Shown in pieces: positions 1 through 7,611 of a DNA stretch of 64,000 nt. How positions within the stretch are numbered: the first letter of the stretch is position 1; the number at the start of each line of letters is the position of its first letter. Made by a program: the position numbers and the translations under genes. The notes below the pieces were generated by a model, which did no database searches, had not been told where the DNA came from, and saw only the letters and a program-made list of their open reading frames with translations. Source of the stretch: Desulfobacula sp. (GTDB lineage Bacteria; Desulfobacterota; Desulfobacteria; Desulfobacterales; Desulfobacteraceae); assembly GCA_018645325.1 (NCBI GenBank), contig JABGOU010000004.1:96200-160199 (forward strand), read 5' to 3'.

Positions 1-1
1 T

Positions 2-2218
2 GAGGCTTCAAAAGAAGTGGGCCCGGCGCTTTTTTTCAGCCTCTTGATTATCACGGTTTCCTTTCTTCCCGTGTTCAGCCTTGGGGAACAATCCGGAAGG
101 CTTTTCAGACCCTTGGCTTACACAAAAACGACTGCCATGGCAGCATCTTCCATCCTGGCCATTACCATTATCCCAATTCTGATGACTTTTTTTGTAAGGG
201 AGGATTCTATTGACCCAGGCCTATCCAGGAGGAAAAAGGCAATCATCTGGATTGCCGCTCTTGCCGGACCTCCGTCAGCCGTTATCTGTGCCGGCCTGGC
301 CGGATTTGATCTCCCTGATTTAAGCCTTGTCGTGGCTTTTGGGATGTCATTATTTTTTTATGTTTGCTTGTGCTCCCAGAAAATACGACCGGAAAATAAA
401 AATCCCATCAGCCGGTTTTTAATCCGACTTTACAAACCAATCATACGAATCGCTTTAAAATGGCGTAAAACAACCATTGCCGTCGCCCTTATTGCCGTCG
501 CCGTCACATGGTACCCCATGACTCATGTGGGAAGCGAGTTCATGCCGCCTTTAAATGAAGGTGACCTGCTTTACATGCCCACCACACTCCCTGGAATTTC
601 AATTACCAAGGCAAAAGAACTTTTGCAGCAGACAGACAAAATCATCATGAAATTCCCAGAGGTGAAAAGCGCTATGGGGAAAATAGGGAGGGCTGAAACA
701 TCAACCGACCCAGCCCCTTTGTCCATGATAGAAACTATTATCAGGCTGAGGCCTGAGGTAGAATATCTCTTTATTCGAAAACACCGGTTTTTCTCTTCAT
801 GGCCCGAATGGCTGAAAAAACCACTTACATGGATATGGCCTGAAAAAATCAGGGGACAAATTGTCTATGAGTGGAGAAAGAAAAAAATCGACCGGTTTTT
901 CTCATCATGGCCTAAACTTTTAAAAAGGCCATTTACCTTCTTACTGCCCGAAGAAAGATATATTACCATTAAAGAACTTATAGAGGATCTTGATAAAGCA
1001 GTTAGATTCCCAGGACTGACCAATGCGTGGACAATGCCGATTAAAACACGCATCGATATGTTGTCCACGGGCATTAAAACCCCGGTTGGCATCAAAATAA
1101 TGGGCCCAGATCTTGATACCCTTGCTCATATCGGGGAGAATATCGAAGCCGTCCTGAGGAATGTGCCGGGAACCTTGTCGGTTTTTTCCGAACGTGTTAC
1201 GGGTGGGAACTATCTTGATTTTAAAATCAACCGCAAAAACATTGCAAGATACGGCCTTCTGGTACAGGATGTCCAGGAAACAATCAAAACTGCTATTGGC
1301 GGTATGAATGTGACCTATACAGTTGAAGGACTTGAAAGATATCCCGTAAACCTGAGATACCAAAGGGAGCTTCGGGATAATGTCGACATGATAAAAAGGG
1401 TCTTGATTCCCTCTCCCTCAGGGGCACAGGTTCCTTTGGCACAATTGGCTGATATCTCCATTCACAAGGGTCCGGCCGGGATAAAAAGCGAGAACTCCAA
1501 ACGAACGGCTTGGGTTTATGTTGATCTTAAAGACATTGATGTGGGAACTTATGTTAAAAATGCGATGAAAATAGTCGATAAAAAGATAAAGATCCCTTCC
1601 GGATACTCCATTGTCTGGTCAGGTCAGTATGAGTACATGGAAAAAGCAAAAAAAACCCTGAATATCATCATACCGGCAACCCTGCTGGTTATTTTTATTC
1701 TGCTGTATATCCATTTCGGAAATTTCATTGAAGTCATTATTGTCATGGCAAGCCTTCCTTTTGCTTTGCTGGGAGGTATATGGCTTATATACCTTCTTGA
1801 CTACAACCTTTCCGTGGCAGTAGGTGTGGGGTTTATAGCGCTTGCCGGACTTGCAACTGAAACGGGTATCGTAATGTTAGTGTACCTAAATGAAGTGTTT
1901 AATAGAAAAACAAAATTACAAGGGATGAATTCTTCAAAGGATCTTCATGAGTCAATTATTGAAGGTGCTGTAGAAAGGGTTCGCCCGCTGATAATGACCG
2001 TTGCCACAACTTTAATAGGTCTTTTACCCGTGATGTATGGTACGGGTTCCGGTTCCCAGATAATGAAACGCATTGCAGCCCCAATGGTTGGGGGTCTTAT
2101 TTCATCAACACTGATGACGCTTTTTATTATTCCTGTGATCTATAACCTATGGAAATTGTGGGAAATAAAACAAATACGCCAAATAAAACAAACAAACAAT
2201 GAAAGGACCAAACAATGA
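2..2218 (+). CDS. CusA/CzcA-family heavy-metal efflux RND transporter (5' end outside window)
   Basis: Inner-membrane proton-driven pump of a tripartite metal exporter, probably for Cu(I)/Ag(I) or Zn/Co/Cd. The frame is open to the left edge and begins inside the conserved family segment EASKEVGPALFFSLLIITVS, so about 300 N-terminal residues lie outside the window. Visible are the MPPLNEGDLLYMP periplasmic segment, the NAWTMPIKTRIDMLSTGI segment, and the last transmembrane block with ATETGIVMLVYLNEV. Between RLRPEVE and the ITIKELIEDLDKA segment there is an insertion with two copies of an RFFSSWPxxLKxPxTxxxPE unit (bases 785-844 and 893-952, 36 codons apart). The stop overlaps the start of the next gene by 4 bases (ATGA), so the two are translationally coupled. 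The metal cannot be told from sequence alone. Confidence 0.93.
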   Translation, partial: EASKEVGPALFFSLLIITVSFLPVFSLGEQSGRLFRPLAYTKTTAMAASSILAITIIPILMTFFVREDSIDPGLSRRKKAIIWIAALAGPPSAVICAGLAGFDLPDLSLVVAFGMSLFFYVCLCSQKIRPENKNPISRFLIRLYKPIIRIALKWRKTTIAVALIAVAVTWYPMTHVGSEFMPPLNEGDLLYMPTTLPGISITKAKELLQQTDKIIMKFPEVKSAMGKIGRAETSTDPAPLSMIETIIRLRPEVEYLFIRKHRFFSSWPEWLKKPLTWIWPEKIRGQIVYEWRKKKIDRFFSSWPKLLKRPFTFLLPEERYITIKELIEDLDKAVRFPGLTNAWTMPIKTRIDMLSTGIKTPVGIKIMGPDLDTLAHIGENIEAVLRNVPGTLSVFSERVTGGNYLDFKINRKNIARYGLLVQDVQETIKTAIGGMNVTYTVEGLERYPVNLRYQRELRDNVDMIKRVLIPSPSGAQVPLAQLADISIHKGPAGIKSENSKRTAWVYVDLKDIDVGTYVKNAMKIVDKKIKIPSGYSIVWSGQYEYMEKAKKTLNIIIPATLLVIFILLYIHFGNFIEVIIVMASLPFALLGGIWLIYLLDYNLSVAVGVGFIALAGLATETGIVMLVYLNEVFNRKTKLQGMNSSKDLHESIIEGAVERVRPLIMTVATTLIGLLPVMYGTGSGSQIMKRIAAPMVGGLISSTLMTLFIIPVIYNLWKLWEIKQIRQIKQTNNERTKQ

Positions 2219-2682
2219 AAATTATATTTAAACCGATTATCACGATTCTTCTCATATCCTTTTTCTTTATCGTAAATTCATTTGCCCAGGATACAACAAT
2301 GATATCCATGGAAAATCAACACGGTGCTGAATCAGACAAAATAGGAGACCTGATAAATGAATCTGTTGTTGATGGTTATTTTCTGTCCACCTATTTTCTG
2401 GATCTGAGAACCCAGGATACAGGCGGCAGTGCACAAAATGACAAACCCCATCATATAATGGTATACATAACCGATAAAAATCATACCCCTGTTATTAAGG
2501 GAAAAGTCGGTTTCCTCATTAAAGATTCACAGGGCAAAACACAAAAATCCATGGGAATGATTATGAACGATGGATTTGGTACCACTGCGGACATGAAGAA
2601 AAAAGGAATTTATAAGATTATGACAAAAACTGTCCTGGCTGATAAAAAATTCATGAACAGCTTTGATTATGAAATAAGATAA
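2215..2682 (+). CDS. Secreted protein, paralogue of the 5395-5859 product
   Basis: A protein of 155 residues with a cleavable signal peptide (KIIFKPIITILLISFFF core, cleavage probably after NSFAQ). The mature part has a KIGDLINESVVDGY segment, KPHHIMVYITDK, IKGKVGFLIKD, GFGTTADMKKKGIYKI and a final YEIR, alternating like a small all-beta domain. It shares this whole pattern with the protein at 5395-5859. It overlaps the efflux-pump gene by 4 bases, so a periplasmic role linked to metal stress is likely. The fold resembles YtkA/FixH-type periplasmic domains only loosely. I know no function for it. Confidence 0.85.
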   Translation: MKIIFKPIITILLISFFFIVNSFAQDTTMISMENQHGAESDKIGDLINESVVDGYFLSTYFLDLRTQDTGGSAQNDKPHHIMVYITDKNHTPVIKGKVGFLIKDSQGKTQKSMGMIMNDGFGTTADMKKKGIYKIMTKTVLADKKFMNSFDYEIR

Positions 2683-2724
2683 ATCCGGCCATCGACATCA
2701 TGTTTTCATGACAAATAAAAACGC

Positions 2725-2740
2725 AACAGGTCAACCTGTT
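2725..2740. promoter_or_regulatory. Perfect 16-bp palindrome between genes
   Basis: AACAGGT-CA-ACCTGTT is a perfect 7-2-7 inverted repeat in the gap before the peptide-binding lipoprotein gene. It could be an operator for that gene or the stem of a weak terminator for the pump operon. Only a short T/A-rich stretch follows, so I favour an operator. Confidence 0.35.
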
Positions 2741-2810
2741 TAATACTATTATACTGAAGATAAAGGGACTGAATTTTATAAAAAAAATCATGGCGCTTAA
2801 AGGGGGAAAG

Positions 2811-4544
2811 ATGAAAAATAAATTAAAAGAGCAGGCTGGAACCTGTTTGAAATTTTTCTTGCTGACAGGAATATTTATTGCAGCAGCTATCGTCTTTTTT
2901 TCCTGCCAGAAATCCCGGGAACAGGTATTTTTAAAAATCGGCCTTCCCGAAGAACCTCGGTCTATGAATATCTGGCTGGGAACGGATGCCAATTCTCGTA
3001 AAATTTTGTCCCTTATTTATCAGCCCCTTTTTCGCCGGGACCCTGAAACTCTACAAATGCTTCCCTGGCTGGCCAGGGAAAATCCTATATTTGATAAAAA
3101 AGCCCTTACCTATACTGTGAAACTGAGGCAAGCCAAATGGTCTGACGGCTCAGATTTTACCAGCCAGGATGTTTTGTTTACCCGCCGGCTTTTTTTGGAT
3201 TTTAAGATACCCAGATACTACAGCAGCTGGAAAATCATCAAAAAGATAGAGGCGCCCGATGCCCATACCATCGTCTTCCATTTGAACGGTCCGTCTGCCA
3301 TTTTCATGTCCAGGATCATGACAGCTCCCATAGTATCCAAAAAAGAATGGGGAAAAGTGGCCAAAGAAGCGTTGAGAAAGAAAGACTCTCTTCGGGCGCT
3401 CCAGGATCATTCAGTAAAAATGCCCATTGGCACTGGCCCTTTTGCAATGGTTGAATATAAAAAAGGGACTTATATCCACATGCAGAAGAATCCTTATTTT
3501 TTCGGCAAGGGAATGAAAATCGGAAATCATTTGCTCGGGCCCAATGTGGATGACCTATTGTTTAGCCTTTATAGCACTAGTGAAGTGGCCATCTCTGCTC
3601 TGAAAAATGGAAATATCGATTTTTACTGGTGGGATATTCAGCCGGACTATATCAAGATCCTTAAAGAGCAGGACAATATTGACCTGTATTTTAACAAAAA
3701 GAGTGCTCTGTATTACCTGGGATTTAATTTAAGAAAACCGCCCTTTAATGACAAGGTCCTTCGCCAGGTCGTTGCCACTGTGATCAATAAGGAGTTTATC
3801 CTGACCCGGATCCTGCAGAATTTCGGTACTTCCATGCATTCGATTGTTCCGTCGGGGAATAATCTCTGGTACAATCCAGATGTTAAAAAATACGGGTATG
3901 GGAAAGATCAAGACCAGCGGATAAAATTATCCCATGAAATGCTCAAAAAAGCTGGATACTCATGGGAAATTCCTCCGGTGACCGAGGAGGGTAAAATTGT
4001 TAAGCCTTCTGATATTCGATTGCCTTCAGGAAAAAAAATGGACAAATTTATCATCCTGACACCGCTTGCCGACTATGATCCCAAACGTGCTTTTACCGGT
4101 ATCATGATTCAGGAATGGCTCAGGGAACTGGGGCTGCCAGCCTTTGCAGAATCGATGGACTTTAATTCCCTGCTGGATACAGTCAAAGGGGAACGCGAGT
4201 TTGATGCCTTTGTAATGGGATATGGAAAGCTCGGCCTGGATACGGATTATTTGCGGTCTTTTTTTTATTCAAAAAATGATGTGCCCCAGGGGTTGAATAT
4301 GAGCGGATACAACAATCCTGAGTTTGACAGGCTCGCCGATATCCAGAGGACCCTTATTGACACAGAAAAAAGAAAAAAAATTATTTGGCAGATGCAAAAG
4401 ATCCTTTCCGAGGATATTCCATATTTGCCGTTATACAACCCCCATATCATTGAAGCCGTCTTTAATAAGCGATTTAAAGGATGGCTCTCTAAAGTGGATG
4501 GTATTGGAAATATGTGGTCTTTGTGTGTGGTAAAACCTAAGTAA
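2811..4544 (+). CDS. Family 5 extracellular solute-binding lipoprotein (DppA/OppA type)
   Basis: Periplasmic binding lipoprotein of the peptide/nickel ABC transporter class, 577 residues from this start. ATG 2811 is chosen over an in-frame ATG at 2790 because a purine-rich GGGGGAAAG sits directly before it. The N-terminus is a lipoprotein signal ending FFSC, with lipidation expected at Cys32. Family features are the LPEEPRSMNIW start, the SDGSDFTSQDVLFTRRL segment, and the PIGTGPFAM and YLGFNLRKPPF blocks. No permease or ATPase genes adjoin it, so it is an orphan that must use a transporter elsewhere. The ligand is not predictable, although the metal-efflux neighbours leave a metal-chelate substrate open. 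Confidence 0.9.
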   Translation: MKNKLKEQAGTCLKFFLLTGIFIAAAIVFFSCQKSREQVFLKIGLPEEPRSMNIWLGTDANSRKILSLIYQPLFRRDPETLQMLPWLARENPIFDKKALTYTVKLRQAKWSDGSDFTSQDVLFTRRLFLDFKIPRYYSSWKIIKKIEAPDAHTIVFHLNGPSAIFMSRIMTAPIVSKKEWGKVAKEALRKKDSLRALQDHSVKMPIGTGPFAMVEYKKGTYIHMQKNPYFFGKGMKIGNHLLGPNVDDLLFSLYSTSEVAISALKNGNIDFYWWDIQPDYIKILKEQDNIDLYFNKKSALYYLGFNLRKPPFNDKVLRQVVATVINKEFILTRILQNFGTSMHSIVPSGNNLWYNPDVKKYGYGKDQDQRIKLSHEMLKKAGYSWEIPPVTEEGKIVKPSDIRLPSGKKMDKFIILTPLADYDPKRAFTGIMIQEWLRELGLPAFAESMDFNSLLDTVKGEREFDAFVMGYGKLGLDTDYLRSFFYSKNDVPQGLNMSGYNNPEFDRLADIQRTLIDTEKRKKIIWQMQKILSEDIPYLPLYNPHIIEAVFNKRFKGWLSKVDGIGNMWSLCVVKPK

Positions 4545-4985
4545 TCAATATCTTTTTAAAACTCTATCCGGGGGAGGATCAAATACCTGGAATGTGGATA
4601 TGAGTAAATTTCAGATTGATTTTTATGTGTTAGAAATAATTTCAAGAAATTCGAATCTGCTTCATGTAACCTGTAGTGGATAAATTTTATCCATTTTCCA
4701 TAAGAGGTGACTAAAATTTAGCCAGGTTATCCTTTTGGATTTTATTGTCTATGACCCACAATTTCAACCATCCTGAAAAAAAATTCAATTGATATGTATT
4801 CTTCATCAATTTCAACATACTGTTTTAATACAGTATTTCATAACTTCCATCTAAATTCCAAAAACAAATCTTATTGAAATTAAAACATGGCATCATCATT
4901 GCAATATTTGATTTTAACGATGACCCGGTAATGGTCAAATAATTATGAATTTCAGTAAATCATACTGGAAAAAGGAGGAGTTTTC
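4545..4985. other. 441-bp regulatory gap
   Basis: No credible ORF. It holds a sigma-54-type promoter (4888-4903) and two short perfect palindromes, GGATAAA-T-TTTATCC at 4678-4692 and CTAAA-A-TTTAG at 4711-4721. These lie about 170-235 bp upstream of the -12 element, the usual distance for activator-binding sites. Activator binding is my inference. Confidence 0.5.
4888..4903 (+). promoter_or_regulatory. Sigma-54 (-24/-12) promoter
   Basis: TGGCAT-N5-TTGCA matches the RpoN consensus TGGCAC-N5-TTGCA with one substitution and exact spacing. The predicted start near 4913 leaves a leader of about 70 bases before the gene at 4986. Confidence 0.65.
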
Positions 4986-5336
4986 ATGGATAAGAAAAAA
5001 ATACTGATAATAGCAATAGGCCTGGCTGCAATTACTTTAACTATAAATGCATATGCAATGATGGGCAGCAATGGCGTAGGCAACAATCAAGGTTACCATA
5101 TGAACAACTATAATACAGGCCACAACGGCTATGGCCGGAATTATCATATGAACGACTACAATAACGTCTGCAATGGCAATAATTATGATGAGCATATGAA
5201 TAACTCGGGTATGGGTTATAACTTGGACGACCAAGGTGACCAATTAAATCAAAGTCAAAGATATAATAATAGACAAAACGACAATGGAGCAGGAGAATTT
5301 TATAATAGACAGGAGTATCAAAATAAAAACGAATAA
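4986..5336 (+). CDS. Small secreted Asn/Tyr/His/Met-rich protein
   Basis: 116 residues with a strong AAAGGAGG ribosome-binding site. A signal peptide (positive start KKK, hydrophobic core, cleavage likely after INAYA) precedes a low-complexity mature chain rich in Asn, Tyr, Gly, His, Met and Gln. YHMN recurs (NQGYHMNNYN, RNYHMNDYN) with a related EHMNN. His/Met clusters outside the cytoplasm suggest binding of soft metals such as copper or silver, which fits the efflux pump upstream, but this is inference. It has its own sigma-54 promoter and a paralogue of the pump-linked secreted protein directly downstream. I recognise no family. Confidence 0.75.
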   Translation: MDKKKILIIAIGLAAITLTINAYAMMGSNGVGNNQGYHMNNYNTGHNGYGRNYHMNDYNNVCNGNNYDEHMNNSGMGYNLDDQGDQLNQSQRYNNRQNDNGAGEFYNRQEYQNKNE

Positions 5337-5394
5337 TATTTTTGGGTTTATGAAAAATCACATAAAAACATTTAGTTAAGGAAAGGATTTTAAA

Positions 5395-5859
5395 ATGAAA
5401 AACCTGATAAAACTGATAATAAGCGTTCTTATTTTTTCTGTTTTCTGTACCGGTTTTGTCTTTGCTGCAAGCAGTGACATGAAAATGCACAGCATGATGG
5501 AATCAAACAAAATAGGTGAACTGATTCGCGAATCTGCGATGGGCGGGTATACTTTGTCTTACCACTTCATGGATCTCCGTGATGAAAAAACAAATATTCA
5601 AGAGAAAACCGCAATGGATAAACCACACCACCTCATGGTTTATATAACAGACAAAAATAATAAACCCGTCCTTAAGGGAAAGGTTGGATTTATGATCAAG
5701 AATGCCCAGGGGATTACTCAAAAAGCCATGGGAATGTTCATGAGCGAGGGATTCGGCACTACAGCCGACATGAAACAAAAAGGGGTTTACACCATTTCAT
5801 CTAAAGCAATTTTAGGTGATAAAAAACTCGTTGACAAATTTGAATATGAAATCAGGTAA
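5395..5859 (+). CDS. Secreted protein, paralogue of the 2215-2682 product
   Basis: 154 residues with a signal peptide ending near FVFAA. The mature chain repeats the paralogue's order: MMESNKIGELIRES, KPHHLMVYITDKN, LKGKVGFMIKNAQG, GFGTTADMKQKGVY and a terminal YEIR. The pre-ATG sequence AAGGA supports this start. It follows the Asn/His/Met-rich gene by about 60 bases and probably shares its sigma-54 transcript. Two copies bracketing a binding lipoprotein and a putative metal-binding protein suggest a local envelope metal-handling set. Function unknown. Confidence 0.85.
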   Translation: MKNLIKLIISVLIFSVFCTGFVFAASSDMKMHSMMESNKIGELIRESAMGGYTLSYHFMDLRDEKTNIQEKTAMDKPHHLMVYITDKNNKPVLKGKVGFMIKNAQGITQKAMGMFMSEGFGTTADMKQKGVYTISSKAILGDKKLVDKFEYEIR

Positions 5860-5883
5860 TTTTCATATGTATTTAAGAAAAAA

Positions 5884-5918
5884 AAGGGTGCCGGCTTAAC
5901 TAAACTGCTGGTGCCCTT
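5884..5918 (+). terminator. Probable terminator between convergent genes
   Basis: AAGGGTGCCGG and CTGGTGCCCTT form an 11-bp RNA stem on the plus strand with three G-U pairs. The 5' side is preceded by a run of A, so minus-strand transcripts from the next gene would end in a U run after a weaker stem. Confidence 0.5.
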
Positions 5919-5978
5919 GCTAAACATACAGTTTACCCTTTGGCAAACATGGGCAGACCATGATATTCTTTTAATTTT

Positions 5979-7109
5979 CTATGGCCCAACCGACCTGTTT
6001 CTTCCACTGTTTTTCGCCTCATAAAGACGCTCGTCCGCTATCTTTGTCAGGTCATGAAAAGAACCTCCATCATGGGAGACAGCCGCATAACCGATGCTGA
6101 CAGTAACCTGTTTTGGTTCTTTACCGTCCTTTAGATCGAACGCTGTCCCGGCCACAATATCACATATTTTCCGAGCCACCTGACGGGTTCCGGAAATATC
6201 CGTCCGGGAAAGTATAATCAGAATTTCCTCTCCACCGAATCGTATCACCCGGTCCTGGGCTCGTACAGCCTTCAAAAGAACATCTGCTAGACATACAAGT
6301 AATTGATCTCCGGCCGGATGCCCGTAATTGTCATTGAACCGCTTAAAATGGTCGATATCCAAAAGGGCTATACCGTAAGCCTTTCGATCACCGCTTCTTG
6401 GGTTTTCCAGTTCTGAAACAATGCGGCCAAGGCCATGGCGGTTATAAAGACCTGTAAGCTTGTCATGCAAAGCCAGCTTCTCTGTAAGATCAAATACCTT
6501 TAAAACCATTCGATCCAGATAGACAATCACCAAAAGCCCTACAATACATGCGATGGCGATCTGTATCAGCAATATGATACGAATTGATTTTCGAATCGAC
6601 TGAGTTTTGGTATCGAGATCGTTTCGCATCTGGTTATGGTGGTGGTGCAATTTTTTATACTCAATGAAGATATTATTGAACAAGTTTTGAGCCTGCTGCA
6701 CCTCCTTTATATCGGTGATACTATTCTCCCGCCGGATGATTTGTTCAGTATAGTCCTTGAAAACTATGTGCTCCTTCGCCATTCGGGCCGTGATTTCAGA
6801 CACCATTTTTTTCGCCACGCCGCCAGCCATATGATCCAGGTAAGTCTGGAGTTTAAGGATTGCCGCATCCGCCCTTTGGGAATCCTCTCCATACCTGATC
6901 TTGCTGGAATAATCCGCTATATCCATCAGCATGGAATGGACCGACGAATGGAATATCTCCCCGTTGGTCAGGTGATTGGAAACCTTTGCAAGAGATGTCA
7001 TGTGATCGGAAAGAGTTGAAATTGCTTTCCAATATACCGTATAAGATATCAAAATCAATCCCAAAAGGACCGCAACAGAAAGTTTTATACCCAAATGGGA
7101 TATCTTCAA
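5979..7109 (-). CDS. Membrane-anchored diguanylate cyclase (GGDEF)
   Basis: Makes the second messenger c-di-GMP from two GTP. The protein has 376 residues. A first membrane helix (about residues 8-28) is followed by a periplasmic helical sensor region of about 150 residues and a second helix (IILLIQIAIACIVGLLVIVY). The C-terminal GGDEF domain begins at LALHDKLTGLYNRHGL. The active-site loop reads FGGEEILIIL, so the signature is GGEEI, with both acidic residues kept. RSGD near SELENP is not a clean RxxD inhibitory site. No regulatory partner adjoins, but the next minus-strand upstream gene pair is a lipoprotein and a dual c-di-GMP enzyme. The sensed signal is unknown. Confidence 0.92.
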   Translation of the reverse strand: MKISHLGIKLSVAVLLGLILISYTVYWKAISTLSDHMTSLAKVSNHLTNGEIFHSSVHSMLMDIADYSSKIRYGEDSQRADAAILKLQTYLDHMAGGVAKKMVSEITARMAKEHIVFKDYTEQIIRRENSITDIKEVQQAQNLFNNIFIEYKKLHHHHNQMRNDLDTKTQSIRKSIRIILLIQIAIACIVGLLVIVYLDRMVLKVFDLTEKLALHDKLTGLYNRHGLGRIVSELENPRSGDRKAYGIALLDIDHFKRFNDNYGHPAGDQLLVCLADVLLKAVRAQDRVIRFGGEEILIILSRTDISGTRQVARKICDIVAGTAFDLKDGKEPKQVTVSIGYAAVSHDGGSFHDLTKIADERLYEAKNSGRNRSVGP

Positions 7110-7303
7110 TGTGTAATGCCACCTTAACTTCGTATTTTAATTAACCTGTTCGACAGAAAAAAGAATATATTCTCCCTAAATACCTGTCAAGGTTTAAATT
7201 CGGCCGCAATGCTGTTGGGATCATTAGCAGTGAAAGCCTTTTCATACGATTTTTTTTATGGCAAAAAAAATTATTGTATACATTTTATCTTTTTCTTAAT
7301 GCA

Positions 7304-7488
7304 TTAATATCCTGATCTATCATTCTCTTGCATGTAATAGTGATGCCCCCTGCCACAATATCCGGGCCTTTCACAGGAACTCACTATCAGGGCAAGGGCA
7401 GCGAGAACCATTAAAGTCATGATTACTGCGCCCCATTTTTTTTGCTGTTAAATTGAACGATCTTAATTTTTACAAATTTTTCATTCAT
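7304..7488 (-). pseudogene. Small lipoprotein gene split at an A8 run (frameshift or slippage)
   Basis: On the minus strand CAGGAGA precedes ATG 7488, which starts MNEKFVKIKIVQFNSKKN and stops at TAA 7423-7425. One frame over, reading continues through a hydrophobic stretch LMVLAALALIV into a clean lipobox SSC, then a short Cys/His/Tyr-rich tail (GYCGRGHHYYM), ending at 7304. The two frames meet at eight consecutive A residues (7434-7441 on the plus strand as T). One extra A would join them into a 61-residue lipoprotein with a positively charged start and a membrane signal. Either a one-base deletion or transcriptional slippage could explain this. It is too short for standard gene calling. 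Confidence 0.6.
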
Positions 7489-7611
7489 TTCGATATCTCC
7501 TGTTTGGTTTTTTCTTTGGTTATATCCATATCCCTTTTCAGGCATAATACCCTACGAACTCGCAAAGAGGGTGCCAAGATATAGAATGGGGAAAAATATT
7601 TATGATTTTCT

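Noticed and set aside
5041-5490. Minus-strand frames across the Asn/His/Met-rich gene
   Set aside because: Low-complexity coding on the plus strand creates long open antisense frames; the plus gene has a signal peptide, a strong ribosome-binding site and a promoter.
7423-7425. Stop between the two lipoprotein frames as a recoded codon
   Set aside because: The stop is TAA and the continuation lies in another frame, so a frameshift or slippage at A8 is the simpler reading.
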